DNA of 57,517 nt from Opitutales bacterium (GCA_021772515.1 JAJFLU010000021.1:1-57517), one strand, 5' to 3'. Counted from the first letter of the stretch, positions 25,164-34,401 are shown. A program made the numbers and translations. Notes: generated by a model from the letters alone, not told the origin.

Positions 25164-25499
25164 TCAGGTTTTGTTTTCTTCCGCTGGAGGCGGGGTGTTT
25201 TCTGCTGGTTCTGCCGGGGTGGGGGCTTGGGTTTGAGCTTGGGTGTTGGGGGCTGGAGTTGCTGCTGGAGTGGGGGCGGGTGGTGGTTCGGGGGTGTCGA
25301 TGGCGGTTCGGATGTCTTCCTCGATTTCGTTGGTGGCTTTTTTGAATTCCTTGATCGACTTGCCCATGCCTCGGGCCAGTTCAGGGAGTTTTTTGGCCCC
25401 AAATAGCAATAGGAGGACAAAGAGGATGATGAGGAGTTCGGGGGCGCCGACTCCTGGAAAAAAACCGATGGCCGGGGCTGCTGTGAGGAGGGGTTGCAT
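25164..25499 (-). CDS. tatA: Twin-arginine translocase TatA/E
   Basis: A 111-residue TatA-type protein that forms the pore of the twin-arginine export system. From ATG at 25499: a short lead, a membrane helix ([14 protein letters not shown]), the [23 protein letters not shown] hinge and amphipathic helix, then an acidic region and a Pro/Ala/Thr-rich tail ([15 protein letters not shown]). The upstream start in the same frame would add 20 unrelated residues. It lies 78 bases after rpoD in the same direction; no tatC is in the window. Confidence 0.9.
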   Translation of the reverse strand: MQPLLTAAPAIGFFPGVGAPELLIILFVLLLLFGAKKLPELARGMGKSIKEFKKATNEIEEDIRTAIDTPEPPPAPTPAATPAPNTQAQTQAPTPAEPAENTPPPAEENKT

Positions 25500-25577
25500 G
25501 TTTTTTAGATAGCTGAGTTCCTGTTCCTGTATCGTCCTTTTATCTTGGGCGCATGTCAACCAACAAGTTTCGCTCGG

Positions 25578-27596
25578 TTAGCCGCGGCGCTGCGATACTT
25601 CGAGTTGGCGATTGGCATGGTCGGGCTCGAAGAAACCATGCAGTTGCCGGATGCGGGTTGGGTGGCGCATTTTGCGGAGTGCTTTGGCCTCTATCTGGCG
25701 GATGCGCTCGCGGGTGACATTGAATTGGCGGCCAACTTCCTCGAGGGTGCGGCTGTAGCCATCGACGAGGCCAAAACGGAGGGAAAGGACGCGCCTCTCG
25801 CGCTCGGTGAGGCTGTCGAGAACGTCCATGATTTTTTCCCTGAGAAGGCTGTAGGCGGTCATGTCGTAGGGATTTTCAGCTCCTTTATCCTCGATAAAAT
25901 CACCAAAATTGGTGTCGTCGCTATCTCCCACCGGGCTTTGCAGGGAGATGGGCTGCTGGGCCATTTTCATGATAGCTTGAACCCTGTCCACCGGCAGTTG
26001 CATTTCATCGGCCACCTCTTCTGCGGTGGGTTCATGGCCGAGTTCCTGGAGCAATTGTTTTTGCACCTGCATGACCTTGTTAAGAGTCTCGATCATGTGC
26101 ACGGGGATGCGGATCGTGCGTGCCTGGTCGGCGATGGAGCGTGTGATGGCCTGCCGGATCCACCAAGTGGCATAGGTGGAAAACTTGTATCCCCGGCGGT
26201 ATTCAAATTTTTCCACCGCCTTCATCAATCCCATGTTACCTTCCTGGATGAGATCGAGAAAAGAGAGTCCGCGATTAGTGTATTTTTTTGCGATACTGAT
26301 GACGAGACGGAGGTTGGCCTCGACCATTTCGGTTTTGGCTTTATGAGCATTACGCATCCCCTTGCGCACCGCATGGATGATACGGAGAAATTCCTTTGGC
26401 TCAAGATGCATCTGGTTCTCGATTTCGGTCAGTTTTCCCTGTATTTCTTCGGTGTTGATGGCCTTGTGTTTGCGGGTGCGAGCCTTTTCAGCCAAGTCGA
26501 GATTTTCGTAGAGAAGTTCGATTTTACGGAGAATCGGGTGGAGGGTATTGAGGTATTCCTCGAAGACTTTGAGTTTTAAACAGAATTTCTTGAAAATCGG
26601 TTTTAACTGGGCCTGATACTTTTTAAAACGGGTGCGGGCACGTTTGGCGTTGGGAACGGAGGTCGCGTTGAGTGAATCGTACCAAGCTTTTTCCATGCGC
26701 CTTTGCAACTCCTCGATAGCATCGATATGCTTGGGGAGGTTCAGAAAATATTTTTCCCGGCTATCGATTTTTTTATCCAGAACGAGGCGGTCAAAACGCT
26801 CCTCGCGGTTATAGAGTTTGCGCGCCAGACCGACCTGATAGGAGGCCGTAAATCCCACAGAATACAGCTCGTTTTGGGCCTTTAGCTCGGCATTTTCGAT
26901 ACGCTTGGAAATGGCAACCTCCTGCTCTCTGGTGAGAAGAGGCACCTGCCCCATCTGCTTGAGGTACATGCGCACGGGGTCATCCAGAATATCGAGTTGG
27001 GAAGTCCGCATTTCCTCCTCGGTATGCTTTTGGAGGCGCTCCTTGTACCTTTCGACATCCTCTGAGTCGATGATGTCCACCTCGAGATTTTCAAGAATGG
27101 ATATGACATTCTCAATTTCCTCCGGGCCCTTGATAGTGTCTGGCAAAGCCTTATTTATGTCCTTGAAAGTGAGGTAGCCCTGTTGTTTTGAGAGCAGTAT
27201 GAGTCCCCTGATTTTCTCGTTTATGACCTCGGTTTTGGCAGCCGATTTTTTGCTTTTGCTCTTCTTGGGCTTTTTGTTATTGGGCTCGATATTGTCGGGG
27301 GCTGTACTCTTTTTCGCTACCGGAGCTACCGTTTTCTTTGTGGTGGCGGCAGATTTTTTCTTCGCAGCCGGAATGGACTTCTTTTTCGTTGCTGGAGCGG
27401 TTTTCTTTTTCGCTACTGTAACGGCTTTTTTCTTCGCAACCGAAGCGGCCTTTTTTTTCGCTACTGTGATGGCTTTTTTCTTCGTGGCGGCAGCGGTCTT
27501 TTTCTTCGCTGCCGGAGCGGCCTTTTTTTTCACGACTGCAACGGCTTTTTTCTTCGTGGCCGGAGTGGTCTTTTCTATCGTTTTTGTAACGGGCAT
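25578..27596 (-). CDS. rpoD: Primary sigma factor RpoD with a lysine/alanine repeat tail
   Basis: A 672-residue sigma-70 protein. Residues about 14-101 are eleven eight-residue repeats of the form [TA]KKKxxxx, giving KKK exactly every eight residues (15, 23, 31 and so on to 79). A second basic stretch follows to about 122. The normal sigma factor follows: region 1.1 ([20 protein letters not shown]), region 1.2 ([21 protein letters not shown]), region 2 ([43 protein letters not shown]), region 3, and region 4 ([48 protein letters not shown]). It is directly downstream of dnaG (15 bases), the classic macromolecular-synthesis pairing. The tail resembles histone H1-like carboxy ends and is unusual in a sigma factor. 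Confidence 0.95.
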   Translation of the reverse strand: MPVTKTIEKTTPATKKKAVAVVKKKAAPAAKKKTAAATKKKAITVAKKKAASVAKKKAVTVAKKKTAPATKKKSIPAAKKKSAATTKKTVAPVAKKSTAPDNIEPNNKKPKKSKSKKSAAKTEVINEKIRGLILLSKQQGYLTFKDINKALPDTIKGPEEIENVISILENLEVDIIDSEDVERYKERLQKHTEEEMRTSQLDILDDPVRMYLKQMGQVPLLTREQEVAISKRIENAELKAQNELYSVGFTASYQVGLARKLYNREERFDRLVLDKKIDSREKYFLNLPKHIDAIEELQRRMEKAWYDSLNATSVPNAKRARTRFKKYQAQLKPIFKKFCLKLKVFEEYLNTLHPILRKIELLYENLDLAEKARTRKHKAINTEEIQGKLTEIENQMHLEPKEFLRIIHAVRKGMRNAHKAKTEMVEANLRLVISIAKKYTNRGLSFLDLIQEGNMGLMKAVEKFEYRRGYKFSTYATWWIRQAITRSIADQARTIRIPVHMIETLNKVMQVQKQLLQELGHEPTAEEVADEMQLPVDRVQAIMKMAQQPISLQSPVGDSDDTNFGDFIEDKGAENPYDMTAYSLLREKIMDVLDSLTERERRVLSLRFGLVDGYSRTLEEVGRQFNVTRERIRQIEAKALRKMRHPTRIRQLHGFFEPDHANRQLEVSQRRG
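27294..27557 (-). repeat. 24-base tandem repeat within rpoD
   Basis: Eleven consecutive 24-base units encode the eight-residue [TA]KKKxxxx repeats of RpoD (residues 14-101). Units differ in sequence, mainly in the last four codons, so this is an old or degenerate array. On the plus strand the same region reads as a run of Phe/Ala codons, producing a false open frame (27199-27603). Confidence 0.8.
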
Positions 27597-27611
27597 AACT
27601 TAAAAAAATAA

Positions 27612-29495
27612 TTAAACACCAGAGTTTGATGGTGCGGAAACTGAGAGTATTGGCGGGTTGTTCTTTATTTTGCGAAGTTGAACTAGTTCTCCATGAAGTC
27701 TCGGAAAATCATCTGATGGAGTCGGCAAACTGGCGATCTCGGCCTCGATTTGCCGACTTTTATTTCGGGCGTATTTTTCAGCTAGGGATTTTAGGCATCG
27801 GTTGGCGATATCGACTGGATCTCCAAACCCAAGTTCCGCCAAATCCTGCGCCATTAAGGAATAAGCTGTATTTTTTTCTTCCTCGGTTTCAAAAAGCAGG
27901 TCAATCTTTTCAATTCCTTCCCAGAGGTCTTCTTTGTGCTCCGCAAGTATGCGGGAAAGCAGTTTACCGTGGATGGATTTTGAATCAATCCATTCACTAT
28001 CAATAACTTCTGCAATATTTTGAATGATCCCCTGGTTATGGAAAACCACCAAAAGTAACTCATATTCCGAAGTTGTCAACCTCCCGGCGTATTTTTCTTG
28101 CCCTTCCGGCTTTGGAGCCGAGTCCTCCCGTCGTTGACGAAATCCCTTTTTTCGCCGGTCAAACTGCACGAAGGCATTGTAGACGGCTCTGTCGTTCATA
28201 TCCAGAAGGTGGAGTAATTCGCCCGCTTCCTGGAGATATGCCTGACGGGCCGCCTCGGAATCGATTTGGGAGATCATCTCGAAAATCTTTTCCAGGGCCG
28301 CAGTCTTTTCTTGGGGCGAGGGATTTTCCTCCGGCAGCAATGCGGAGACCGCGAATTTCATCGCCGAGAGAGCGGATTCCCTTTTTCGGACAAAATCCTC
28401 CGAGCCGCCGCTGGCCAGGAGGGTATCCGGATCTTCCCCCGGCGCGAGCGGCACAAAACGCGCCTCCAAACCGGCTTTCAATGTCAGTGGCAGCAGGCGA
28501 ATGGCGGCTTTTTGCCCGGCCTCATCGCCATCGAGCACACAGTCGATACGGTCCGAATACCGCTTGAGCAGGCGTAGTTGCTCCTCGGTAATGGAAGTGC
28601 CCTGAGGGGCCACGGCGGTTTTGAAGCCATGCTGCCAGCAGCGCACGGCGTCGAGCTGTCCCTCCACGAGGATAAAGGATTTCTCTTTGTCGATATGGAG
28701 CCGCGCCCGATCGAGACCGAAAACGATGTTTCCCTTGGTGAAAATCGGGGTTTGGGGCGAGTTGATATATTTCGCTTTGTGGCTGGGATCCTCGGTCGGG
28801 GTCAGGTCTGTCTGCCGCCCGCAAAAGGCGATAACCTGACCCTGATAGTCGCGGATTGGCACCGTCAATCGGCCCCGAAAGCGATATTTGCATCTGGCCG
28901 GATTCACCTTGCCCGAATTGAGAAAAAAGAGACCGCACTTCTCGAGGGAATCCTGTGTGAATCCCTTTTTAAGCAAACTTTCGAGAAACGATTGTTGATT
29001 GGTCGGAGAGTAGCCGATTTTGAACTCTCCGGCCAATTCCATAGGGAAATTCCGCGCCTTCGTCCAATATTCACGAATGGATTGCGCCTCGGAATTTTCC
29101 TCCTTAAATGACTGGTGAAAGTAGTCCGCCGCGAGATCGTGGATTTCCAGAATTTCCTTTCTCAGGGACCGGGATTCCCTGTTCGGGACGGCTCCGCCCT
29201 CATACTCGAGCTTAAAGTTGTAACGGTTGGCAATCGTTTCGACGGCTTCGTTGAAAGACAGCTTCTCGGTCAGTTCGACAAAACGGAATTGATCTCCGGC
29301 CAAACCGCTGGAAAAACATTTGAAGAGGTTTTTTTCCGGTAAAACAAAAAAGGAAGGTGTTTTTTCGGAGGTGAAAGGGCTCAGGCCGGAAAAATTTTTG
29401 CCCGACCGTTTCAGTGTCACATGGGGCGATATGACATCGTAGATATTTAGCTGATGCCGAATATTTTCGATGCTACTGCGGGAAACTAAAGGCAT
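27612..29495 (-). CDS. dnaG: DNA primase DnaG with a degenerate zinc-binding domain
   Basis: A 627-residue primase that makes RNA primers for replication. The amino-terminal domain aligns with the CHC2 zinc finger but reads GLSPFTSEKTPSFFV and then LFKCFSSGLAGD. The usual CPFH...CFGC ligands are thus Ser39, Thr42, Cys60 and Ser63, leaving one of four. The rest is normal: the catalytic core (FRGRLTVPIRDYQGQVIAFCGRQ), the TOPRIM domain (FILVEGQLDA and VLDGDEAG) and a carboxy-terminal helicase-binding region. No frameshift is seen, so it should be functional. It is directly upstream of rpoD. Zinc loss may be a lineage trait. Confidence 0.93.
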   Translation of the reverse strand: MPLVSRSSIENIRHQLNIYDVISPHVTLKRSGKNFSGLSPFTSEKTPSFFVLPEKNLFKCFSSGLAGDQFRFVELTEKLSFNEAVETIANRYNFKLEYEGGAVPNRESRSLRKEILEIHDLAADYFHQSFKEENSEAQSIREYWTKARNFPMELAGEFKIGYSPTNQQSFLESLLKKGFTQDSLEKCGLFFLNSGKVNPARCKYRFRGRLTVPIRDYQGQVIAFCGRQTDLTPTEDPSHKAKYINSPQTPIFTKGNIVFGLDRARLHIDKEKSFILVEGQLDAVRCWQHGFKTAVAPQGTSITEEQLRLLKRYSDRIDCVLDGDEAGQKAAIRLLPLTLKAGLEARFVPLAPGEDPDTLLASGGSEDFVRKRESALSAMKFAVSALLPEENPSPQEKTAALEKIFEMISQIDSEAARQAYLQEAGELLHLLDMNDRAVYNAFVQFDRRKKGFRQRREDSAPKPEGQEKYAGRLTTSEYELLLVVFHNQGIIQNIAEVIDSEWIDSKSIHGKLLSRILAEHKEDLWEGIEKIDLLFETEEEKNTAYSLMAQDLAELGFGDPVDIANRCLKSLAEKYARNKSRQIEAEIASLPTPSDDFPRLHGELVQLRKIKNNPPILSVSAPSNSGV

Positions 29496-29538
29496 ACCGG
29501 TTTATTTTGTCTAGACAGGAAAAGGGAGATTGGGGGCT

Positions 29539-30939
29539 CTAGTTGGTCGGAAGGGAGGCCAACTCGGCCTCGGCCTTCGATCTCTCGGGGTGGCCGGGCG
29601 CATTGTCGAGAAAATCGCGGTAGAGAATGGCGGCCTCGCGGTAATTGCTGTTGATGGCCTTGTAACCGCGCGCCAAAGCCAGGGTAATATCGGGGCTGTC
29701 GGGGATTTTCTGTTTGGCGGATATGAGCTCCTGCAGCAATTCCTCAGGGGTTTTGGTAGTTTGGGCCACCCTGAGGTAGTGCATGGTATAAAGTATCGAT
29801 TTGGGCTCGCGGCGAACGGCTTCCATAGCGGTCGCCTCGGCCATCCCGGTTTGTCCATTTTTAAGCAATAAATCGGATAACTCGTGCCATACTTCAGCCG
29901 GTTTGTCGTCCAGTTTCAAGGAGGCCCAGTAGTTTTTTATGGCTCCTGAATTATCTCCGGCGTTTTGGCTGTTGCGGGCTTCATTGAGGAAATTTGCCGG
30001 GGTGGGAGGGGGTGGTAATTCCCTTCTGGCCGCCTCGATTATTCGGGCCTCTTCCTCCTCCTTTTTCCGGATTTCAGCCAGCGCTGCCGCCTCGGCTTCC
30101 CGCCGGGCCGCCCTTTCGCGCAATTCCTGGGCGATCCGCTCCTGTTTTTGCAATTGCCTTTGCAACTCGATCTGCTGGGCCCTCCATTTTTGAAGATCCT
30201 GCCGACTTTGCGCCAAAGGTGAACTATTCAAAAGACCCGGATGATCCGCATCAAGTTGACTGATAATATTCGCGGCCTCCTTGAAATTTTCCTCCATCAA
30301 GGCGCCTTCGAGTGAGCCCAGCAAGGCGTCGCCCTCGGCTCCGTCGGCGGCTTCGAAAGCCACCTTGAACCAATTATCGGCCTGGGCGGGGTTATCCATT
30401 CTCCTGAACAGATGGCCGAGCCTTACCGCCGTGGCGCCCCGTGGTTTCAACCGCTGACTTTGCAAAAAAGACTCAATCGCTTTATTGGGTTCATTCAATT
30501 CCTCCTGCAATTGCCCGAGTTTTTTCCACTCGACCGGGGAGTCGGGATTGGCGGCCAGATATTTTTGGTAATCTTCTGAAGATTCCCGGAGTTTTCCGGC
30601 CTGCCGCAGGGCCTCGGCAGCATAGAGATAGTAGTGCAACCTGTCCGGCCCGGATTCCGCCGCCTGGACAAAATATACGGCGGCCATTTCGTGGCTATCA
30701 TTTTGGGCATAGGCGAAAGCGAGATTTTCCAGCACGAGAGGATTTCCGGGATTGCCTTTTAGAAGACCCTCGAGCAGAACAATGGCTTGCTCCGTGTTGC
30801 CCGCTGATAAATTCTCATTGGCCAAGGCTATTGATTTTTCCAGACTCGGTGGTGGATCACCACAGCCGAAAAGGAAAAAACAGGCCACGACAAGGAACAA
30901 GTTGCGGTATTTTCTTTTTCTAAAGTCAGGATATAACAT
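29539..30939 (-). CDS. TPR-repeat lipoprotein
   Basis: A 466-residue outer-membrane-type lipoprotein. The signal peptide ends in a lipobox (FFLFGCG, Cys near residue 26), so it should be lipidated. Tetratricopeptide repeats run through residues about 35-225 (LLEGLLKGNPGNPLVLENLAFAYAQ type units). A strongly charged coiled-coil segment follows (ELQRQLQKQERIAQELRERAARREAEAAA, about 255-300), and more TPR repeats to the end. It probably scaffolds a protein complex in the envelope. It converges toward dnaG (same strand, 43 bases) and is divergent from the DUF362-like gene. Confidence 0.85.
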   Translation of the reverse strand: MLYPDFRKRKYRNLFLVVACFFLFGCGDPPPSLEKSIALANENLSAGNTEQAIVLLEGLLKGNPGNPLVLENLAFAYAQNDSHEMAAVYFVQAAESGPDRLHYYLYAAEALRQAGKLRESSEDYQKYLAANPDSPVEWKKLGQLQEELNEPNKAIESFLQSQRLKPRGATAVRLGHLFRRMDNPAQADNWFKVAFEAADGAEGDALLGSLEGALMEENFKEAANIISQLDADHPGLLNSSPLAQSRQDLQKWRAQQIELQRQLQKQERIAQELRERAARREAEAAALAEIRKKEEEEARIIEAARRELPPPPTPANFLNEARNSQNAGDNSGAIKNYWASLKLDDKPAEVWHELSDLLLKNGQTGMAEATAMEAVRREPKSILYTMHYLRVAQTTKTPEELLQELISAKQKIPDSPDITLALARGYKAINSNYREAAILYRDFLDNAPGHPERSKAEAELASLPTN

Positions 30940-30991
30940 TGTCTCTATTGCTTAACTTCCAACCACGTTTACAGACTGTCAAGAACTGAAC

Positions 30992-32038
30992 ATGAGGACC
31001 TCTTTTGTTTTTATTTTTTTTACCTTTTTCTTCCCGATTTTGGCGATTGCGGGCATTTGGGGGTATGATGGGCAGCGCAATAATTACACCAACTATGTTT
31101 GGGAGTTCAAATTGGGTGAATTCAGCCAGGAGAGATATGCCAAAGGTATCGAGGCTCTCTTTGCCAACTTCGAGAAAACAACCGGCAAACGGTTGGCGCC
31201 CGGAGAAAAACGCCGGGCCGGAATTAAGATATACACCAACTCCGGCGGCGGAATCGCCACCCCGACCGCGTTGGTCAGGGCCGTCATCGACTCACTGAAG
31301 CGGAGGGGTTTTACCAACGAAGAGCTGTTCCTACTCGATTTGAACGAGACCCACCTACGCTCCTCGGGATTTCTTCCGCCCCTCAGCCATCGGGCCAAGG
31401 GTAAATTCTTCGAGGGCGTGCCCGTTTACGTTCTCGATAGCAAAGAGTATTTTGATTCTCTCTGGTTTTATGACAGCCCGTTGCCGAGATTCCACGGCGG
31501 CTATTTCCCGGAAGGAGTCAACAAGAGCCTCGAGGAATTGGGCAGCAATGATAAGAACCGCAAGAGTTTTTTGCCCAAGGTTCTCCTCACCGATGTGGAT
31601 TTCTGGATCAATATACCAATGGCGATGGATCACCCCGCAGTGGGAGTTTCCGGGGCCATGGCCAATGCCAGCCTGTGGAATATGGGCAATCGCGACCGGT
31701 TTTTCGCCAGCCCCGCCAATGCTCCCATAGCGGCTTCGGAAGTGGCGGCGATCCCCGAGTTGGCATCGAGCCTGGCGCTGACCATTATGCCGTTGGAGCG
31801 GTATCAGTTTATTGGAGGCCCGGTATTTAACTCCCTCTATACCCGTTCGGATGATTTGCTCTGGATGAGCGTAAATCCGGTGATACTCGATGCTCTGGTG
31901 CTTGGCCGAATCAATGAAAATCGCAGGGAGGAGGGTTTCAGGTCCATTGGCAGAAGACTGCCGATGCTGCAATTTGCGGAGCAATTGGGATTGGGCACCT
32001 CGAATACCGGCCGCATAGTTTGGATTCGCCTGCGCTAG
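30992..32038 (+). CDS. Exported DUF362-like protein
   Basis: A 348-residue protein with an amino-terminal signal or anchor (FVFIFFTFFFPILAIAGI). The body contains patterns that I associate with DUF362: IKIYTNSGGGIATPTALVRAVIDSLKRRGF, then a Ser/Asp strand (LFLLDLNETHL), then VLLTDVDFWINIPMAMDHPAVGVSGAMANASLWNMGN. The last element matches the INLPxxKxHxxxGVTGAxKN region of DUF362. No cysteine cluster of the kind seen in ferredoxin-fused members is present. Function unknown. It is divergent from the TPR lipoprotein, sharing a 52-base intergenic space. Confidence 0.6.
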   Translation: MRTSFVFIFFTFFFPILAIAGIWGYDGQRNNYTNYVWEFKLGEFSQERYAKGIEALFANFEKTTGKRLAPGEKRRAGIKIYTNSGGGIATPTALVRAVIDSLKRRGFTNEELFLLDLNETHLRSSGFLPPLSHRAKGKFFEGVPVYVLDSKEYFDSLWFYDSPLPRFHGGYFPEGVNKSLEELGSNDKNRKSFLPKVLLTDVDFWINIPMAMDHPAVGVSGAMANASLWNMGNRDRFFASPANAPIAASEVAAIPELASSLALTIMPLERYQFIGGPVFNSLYTRSDDLLWMSVNPVILDALVLGRINENRREEGFRSIGRRLPMLQFAEQLGLGTSNTGRIVWIRLR

Positions 32039-32154
32039 GGTGGGCAGCTTTCTTGGCCCGAAATACCCCAAGGTATTGTAAAAAAATACCCTCAAGATCA
32101 TTTTTCTTTTAAAACGGCTTGAAATTCAAGCGGTTGAGGCTTTTTGTTAGGGGT

Positions 32155-32529
32155 ATGACCCTTGCGGACTATATGCCTTTGCTCATTCAGTTATTGTTGG
32201 CCGTCGGATTGGCCGTCATCATCCTGGTTGTCAGCTACCTGTTCGGACAGCGGGCCAAGACGAATAAGTTTAAAGACTCGCCCTATGAATGCGGACTCGT
32301 GGCGGAGGGGAAAGCGCACCCCCGTTTTTCCATCAAGTTCTATGTTACGGCCATGCTTTTTATCCTCTTCGATGTCGAAATCGTATTTCTATTTCCCTGG
32401 GCGATTGTGTATCGAGAATTTCTGGCGGCGGGGATTCCTATACTTACACCCGTTCTGTTCTTTCTTTCCGTTCTCATGACAGGGCTTCTTTACGAGATTA
32501 AAAAAGGCGCCTTGGAGTGGGAAAAGTGA
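32155..32529 (+). CDS. nuoA: NADH:quinone oxidoreductase subunit A (isolated copy)
   Basis: A 124-residue membrane subunit of respiratory complex I. Three hydrophobic helices (about residues 7-29, 62-83, 91-110) and the signature loop FKDSPYECGLVAEG (about 39-53) with KFYVTAMLFILFDVEIVFLFPWA are present. The start at 32155 is chosen as it follows an AGGGGT box; the frame upstream adds 12 non-family residues. No other nuo genes lie nearby, so the copy is isolated. The next gene follows 93 bases later. Confidence 0.93.
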   Translation: MTLADYMPLLIQLLLAVGLAVIILVVSYLFGQRAKTNKFKDSPYECGLVAEGKAHPRFSIKFYVTAMLFILFDVEIVFLFPWAIVYREFLAAGIPILTPVLFFLSVLMTGLLYEIKKGALEWEK

Positions 32530-32622
32530 CTTTCTAAACCTACCGGTTCCGGCCGGTCTTATTTTCAACCTACTCCTTCGCCCTCGGGCTCGGGCGAATA
32601 ACACCCTTTTTCATTTTTAACT

Positions 32623-33993
32623 ATGCGGCTGGACCGCTATCTCGCCAAATCGCGCATCGTCGATATTCAGAGCAAGGATCTCAAGGGGGCCTTGAAGGAA
32701 CTTCTTGATGTCTCGCTATCGCGCTTGAGCGAGAAAATGGATTCCAAAAAGCTGATGAAAGCGATCCTCGAGCGCGAGAGCTCCATGACCACCTATTTGG
32801 GCAACGGTGTGGCCTTGCCCCATGTCAGGATCAAAATGAAACGGCCCTATCTGTTTGCCGTTGGCCGCTGCCCCGATGGCATTCAGTACGATGGAATGTC
32901 CGAATACAAAAAAGTGCGGATTTTTATCCTGCTACTGGCATCGGAGTACGAAGACGACTACCTGGAGGTTCTCGCCTCGGTGGCCCGGCGGTTTCAGGAA
33001 AAAACGGTTGTCGAGCATATCATTGCCTCCCCCGACCTGAATGTATTTCGGGAGAGGGTGTATCAAGGATTGGGGGGTCTTCTGGCCAGACCGGAGCGAA
33101 GTCAGGCCCGCTTCAACACACTTTTGCTCAAAGAGGCATCCACCATCGCATTGGCCGCCAAATGCACCACCATACTGCTGTTTGCGGATACTTTTGCCGG
33201 TTCAATCGAGCTTCCTCGATCTCTAAAAAAGCTAAATACCATCGTCGTTTCCCAGACTTCGTCGAGAAGCGATCGCTCCAGAGATAAGAAAAAAGAGACC
33301 GTGGCTACCATCGAGTTGGGGTCCATTTCGCAGCAGCGGCTTTCCCAATTGCGCAGCGCTGTCATAATCGGTTTAACCCGTGGGCTTATCAAGCCGGAAG
33401 AAAAATTATGCTGCGTCGGGGGGATTCCCGAAAGCAACCTGCTCGATACGATAGTGGTGGTCGATGTGGCCCAGGAATTTCAATCGGTTCTCACCCGCGA
33501 GGAGGATCTGTTGCCCAAATCGGTAAAAGTCGAGGTGATGGAGCGGCTTCTTACCATCGCCACCGAGTTGGCCGTCCAGGGTCGAGAAGGCAAGCCCGTC
33601 GGCTGTTTGTTCGTGGTGGGCGACACCGGTAAGGTCAGCACGATGGTGAAGCCTTTGGTCCTCAATCCTTTTTACGGTTATTCGGAAGTCGACCGCAACG
33701 TCCTGAACCCGTTTATGGACGAGACGATCAAGGAATTTTCCTCCATCGACGGAGCATTTATCATCCGGGGGGATGGAGTGATCGAGTCCGCAGGCACACT
33801 TGTCCATGCTCCCGCCTACTATTACCGTGACATGCCGAGCGGCTTGGGGGCTCGCCACTCGGCGGCGTCGGCCATCTCGATGGCGACCGATTGCATCGCG
33901 ATTGTCATTTCGGCCAGCACGGGGCAGGTTACGCTGTTTCGCAACGGGGCAATGATCCCGCTGATTCAGAAATCTTCTGATAACAGCTTGTAA
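32623..33993 (+). CDS. PTS EIIA - pyruvate-kinase-C-like - diadenylate cyclase fusion
   Basis: A 456-residue three-part soluble protein. Residues about 10-155 are a fructose-type (PtsN-like) EIIA domain: MKAILERESSMTTYLGNGVALPHVR, with the phospho-acceptor His67. Residues about 165-300 resemble the pyruvate-kinase alpha/beta region that precedes the cyclase domain in archaeal CdaZ (LAAKCTTILLFADT, KLCCVGGIPESNLLDTIVVVDV). Residues about 300-445 look like a DisA_N diadenylate cyclase: DGAFIIRGDG (DGA at 376-378), GLGARHSAASAISMATDCIAIVISASTGQVTLF (RHS at 411-413, where RHR is usual). It should make c-di-AMP from ATP. It likely responds to PTS phosphorylation, an inference. HprK and PgpH are elsewhere in the window. 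Confidence 0.85.
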   Translation: MRLDRYLAKSRIVDIQSKDLKGALKELLDVSLSRLSEKMDSKKLMKAILERESSMTTYLGNGVALPHVRIKMKRPYLFAVGRCPDGIQYDGMSEYKKVRIFILLLASEYEDDYLEVLASVARRFQEKTVVEHIIASPDLNVFRERVYQGLGGLLARPERSQARFNTLLLKEASTIALAAKCTTILLFADTFAGSIELPRSLKKLNTIVVSQTSSRSDRSRDKKKETVATIELGSISQQRLSQLRSAVIIGLTRGLIKPEEKLCCVGGIPESNLLDTIVVVDVAQEFQSVLTREEDLLPKSVKVEVMERLLTIATELAVQGREGKPVGCLFVVGDTGKVSTMVKPLVLNPFYGYSEVDRNVLNPFMDETIKEFSSIDGAFIIRGDGVIESAGTLVHAPAYYYRDMPSGLGARHSAASAISMATDCIAIVISASTGQVTLFRNGAMIPLIQKSSDNSL

Positions 33994-33999
33994 GGGGGG

Positions 34000-34055
34000 A
34001 AGGATACTGGATGCGTGATGCTTGATGCGGGATGGGGGGGAAGGATACTGGATGG
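34000..34055. repeat. Heptamer repeat tract C
   Basis: Seven bases after the stop of the EIIA-cyclase gene: GGATACT GGATGCG TGATGCT TGATGCG GGATGGG, a G-run, then AGGATACT GGATGGT. A clear period of seven. Confidence 0.65.
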
Positions 34056-34401
34056 TACAGTCAGGACATCGTTTACGGTTTGGATAATTGGCTTCCCATC
34101 GTGCGTCTCTCTACCAATTTACGCATATTTTGTATGGGCGTGGTTTTTTTGTTGTCATGGGGTACTTTGGCACTATCTTCACGCCCCTTAATCAACCGAT
34201 TTTACTATGCCAAGAGAACATATTATACTTGAATGCACCGAGGCGCGAAAAGAGGGCAAAAGCCCTTCACGCTACATGTCGACCAAAAATAAAAAGCTCC
34301 ATCCCGGTCGGATCGAAAAAAAGAAATACAATTCTTCCCTGCGTCGGCATACCCTCCATCGCGAGAAAAAGTAACCGTTCCGCGGGCCTCGAAGGGCCGG
34401 T
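34056..34401. other. Intergenic region, no confident gene
   Basis: About 345 bases. Contains a 7-base inverted repeat (GGGCGTG at 34136-34142 with CACGCCC at 34180-34186, 37-base loop) and GGGCCTCGAAGGGCC near 34384. Short open frames here look random. The acr3 gene ends at 34402 on the other strand, so this space lies between convergent genes. Confidence 0.3.

Noticed and set aside
27199..27603. A 134-residue plus-strand frame rich in Phe/Ala that looks like a membrane protein.
   Set aside because: It is the complement of the Lys/Ala repeat tail of rpoD, which is on the other strand and has the full sigma factor after it.
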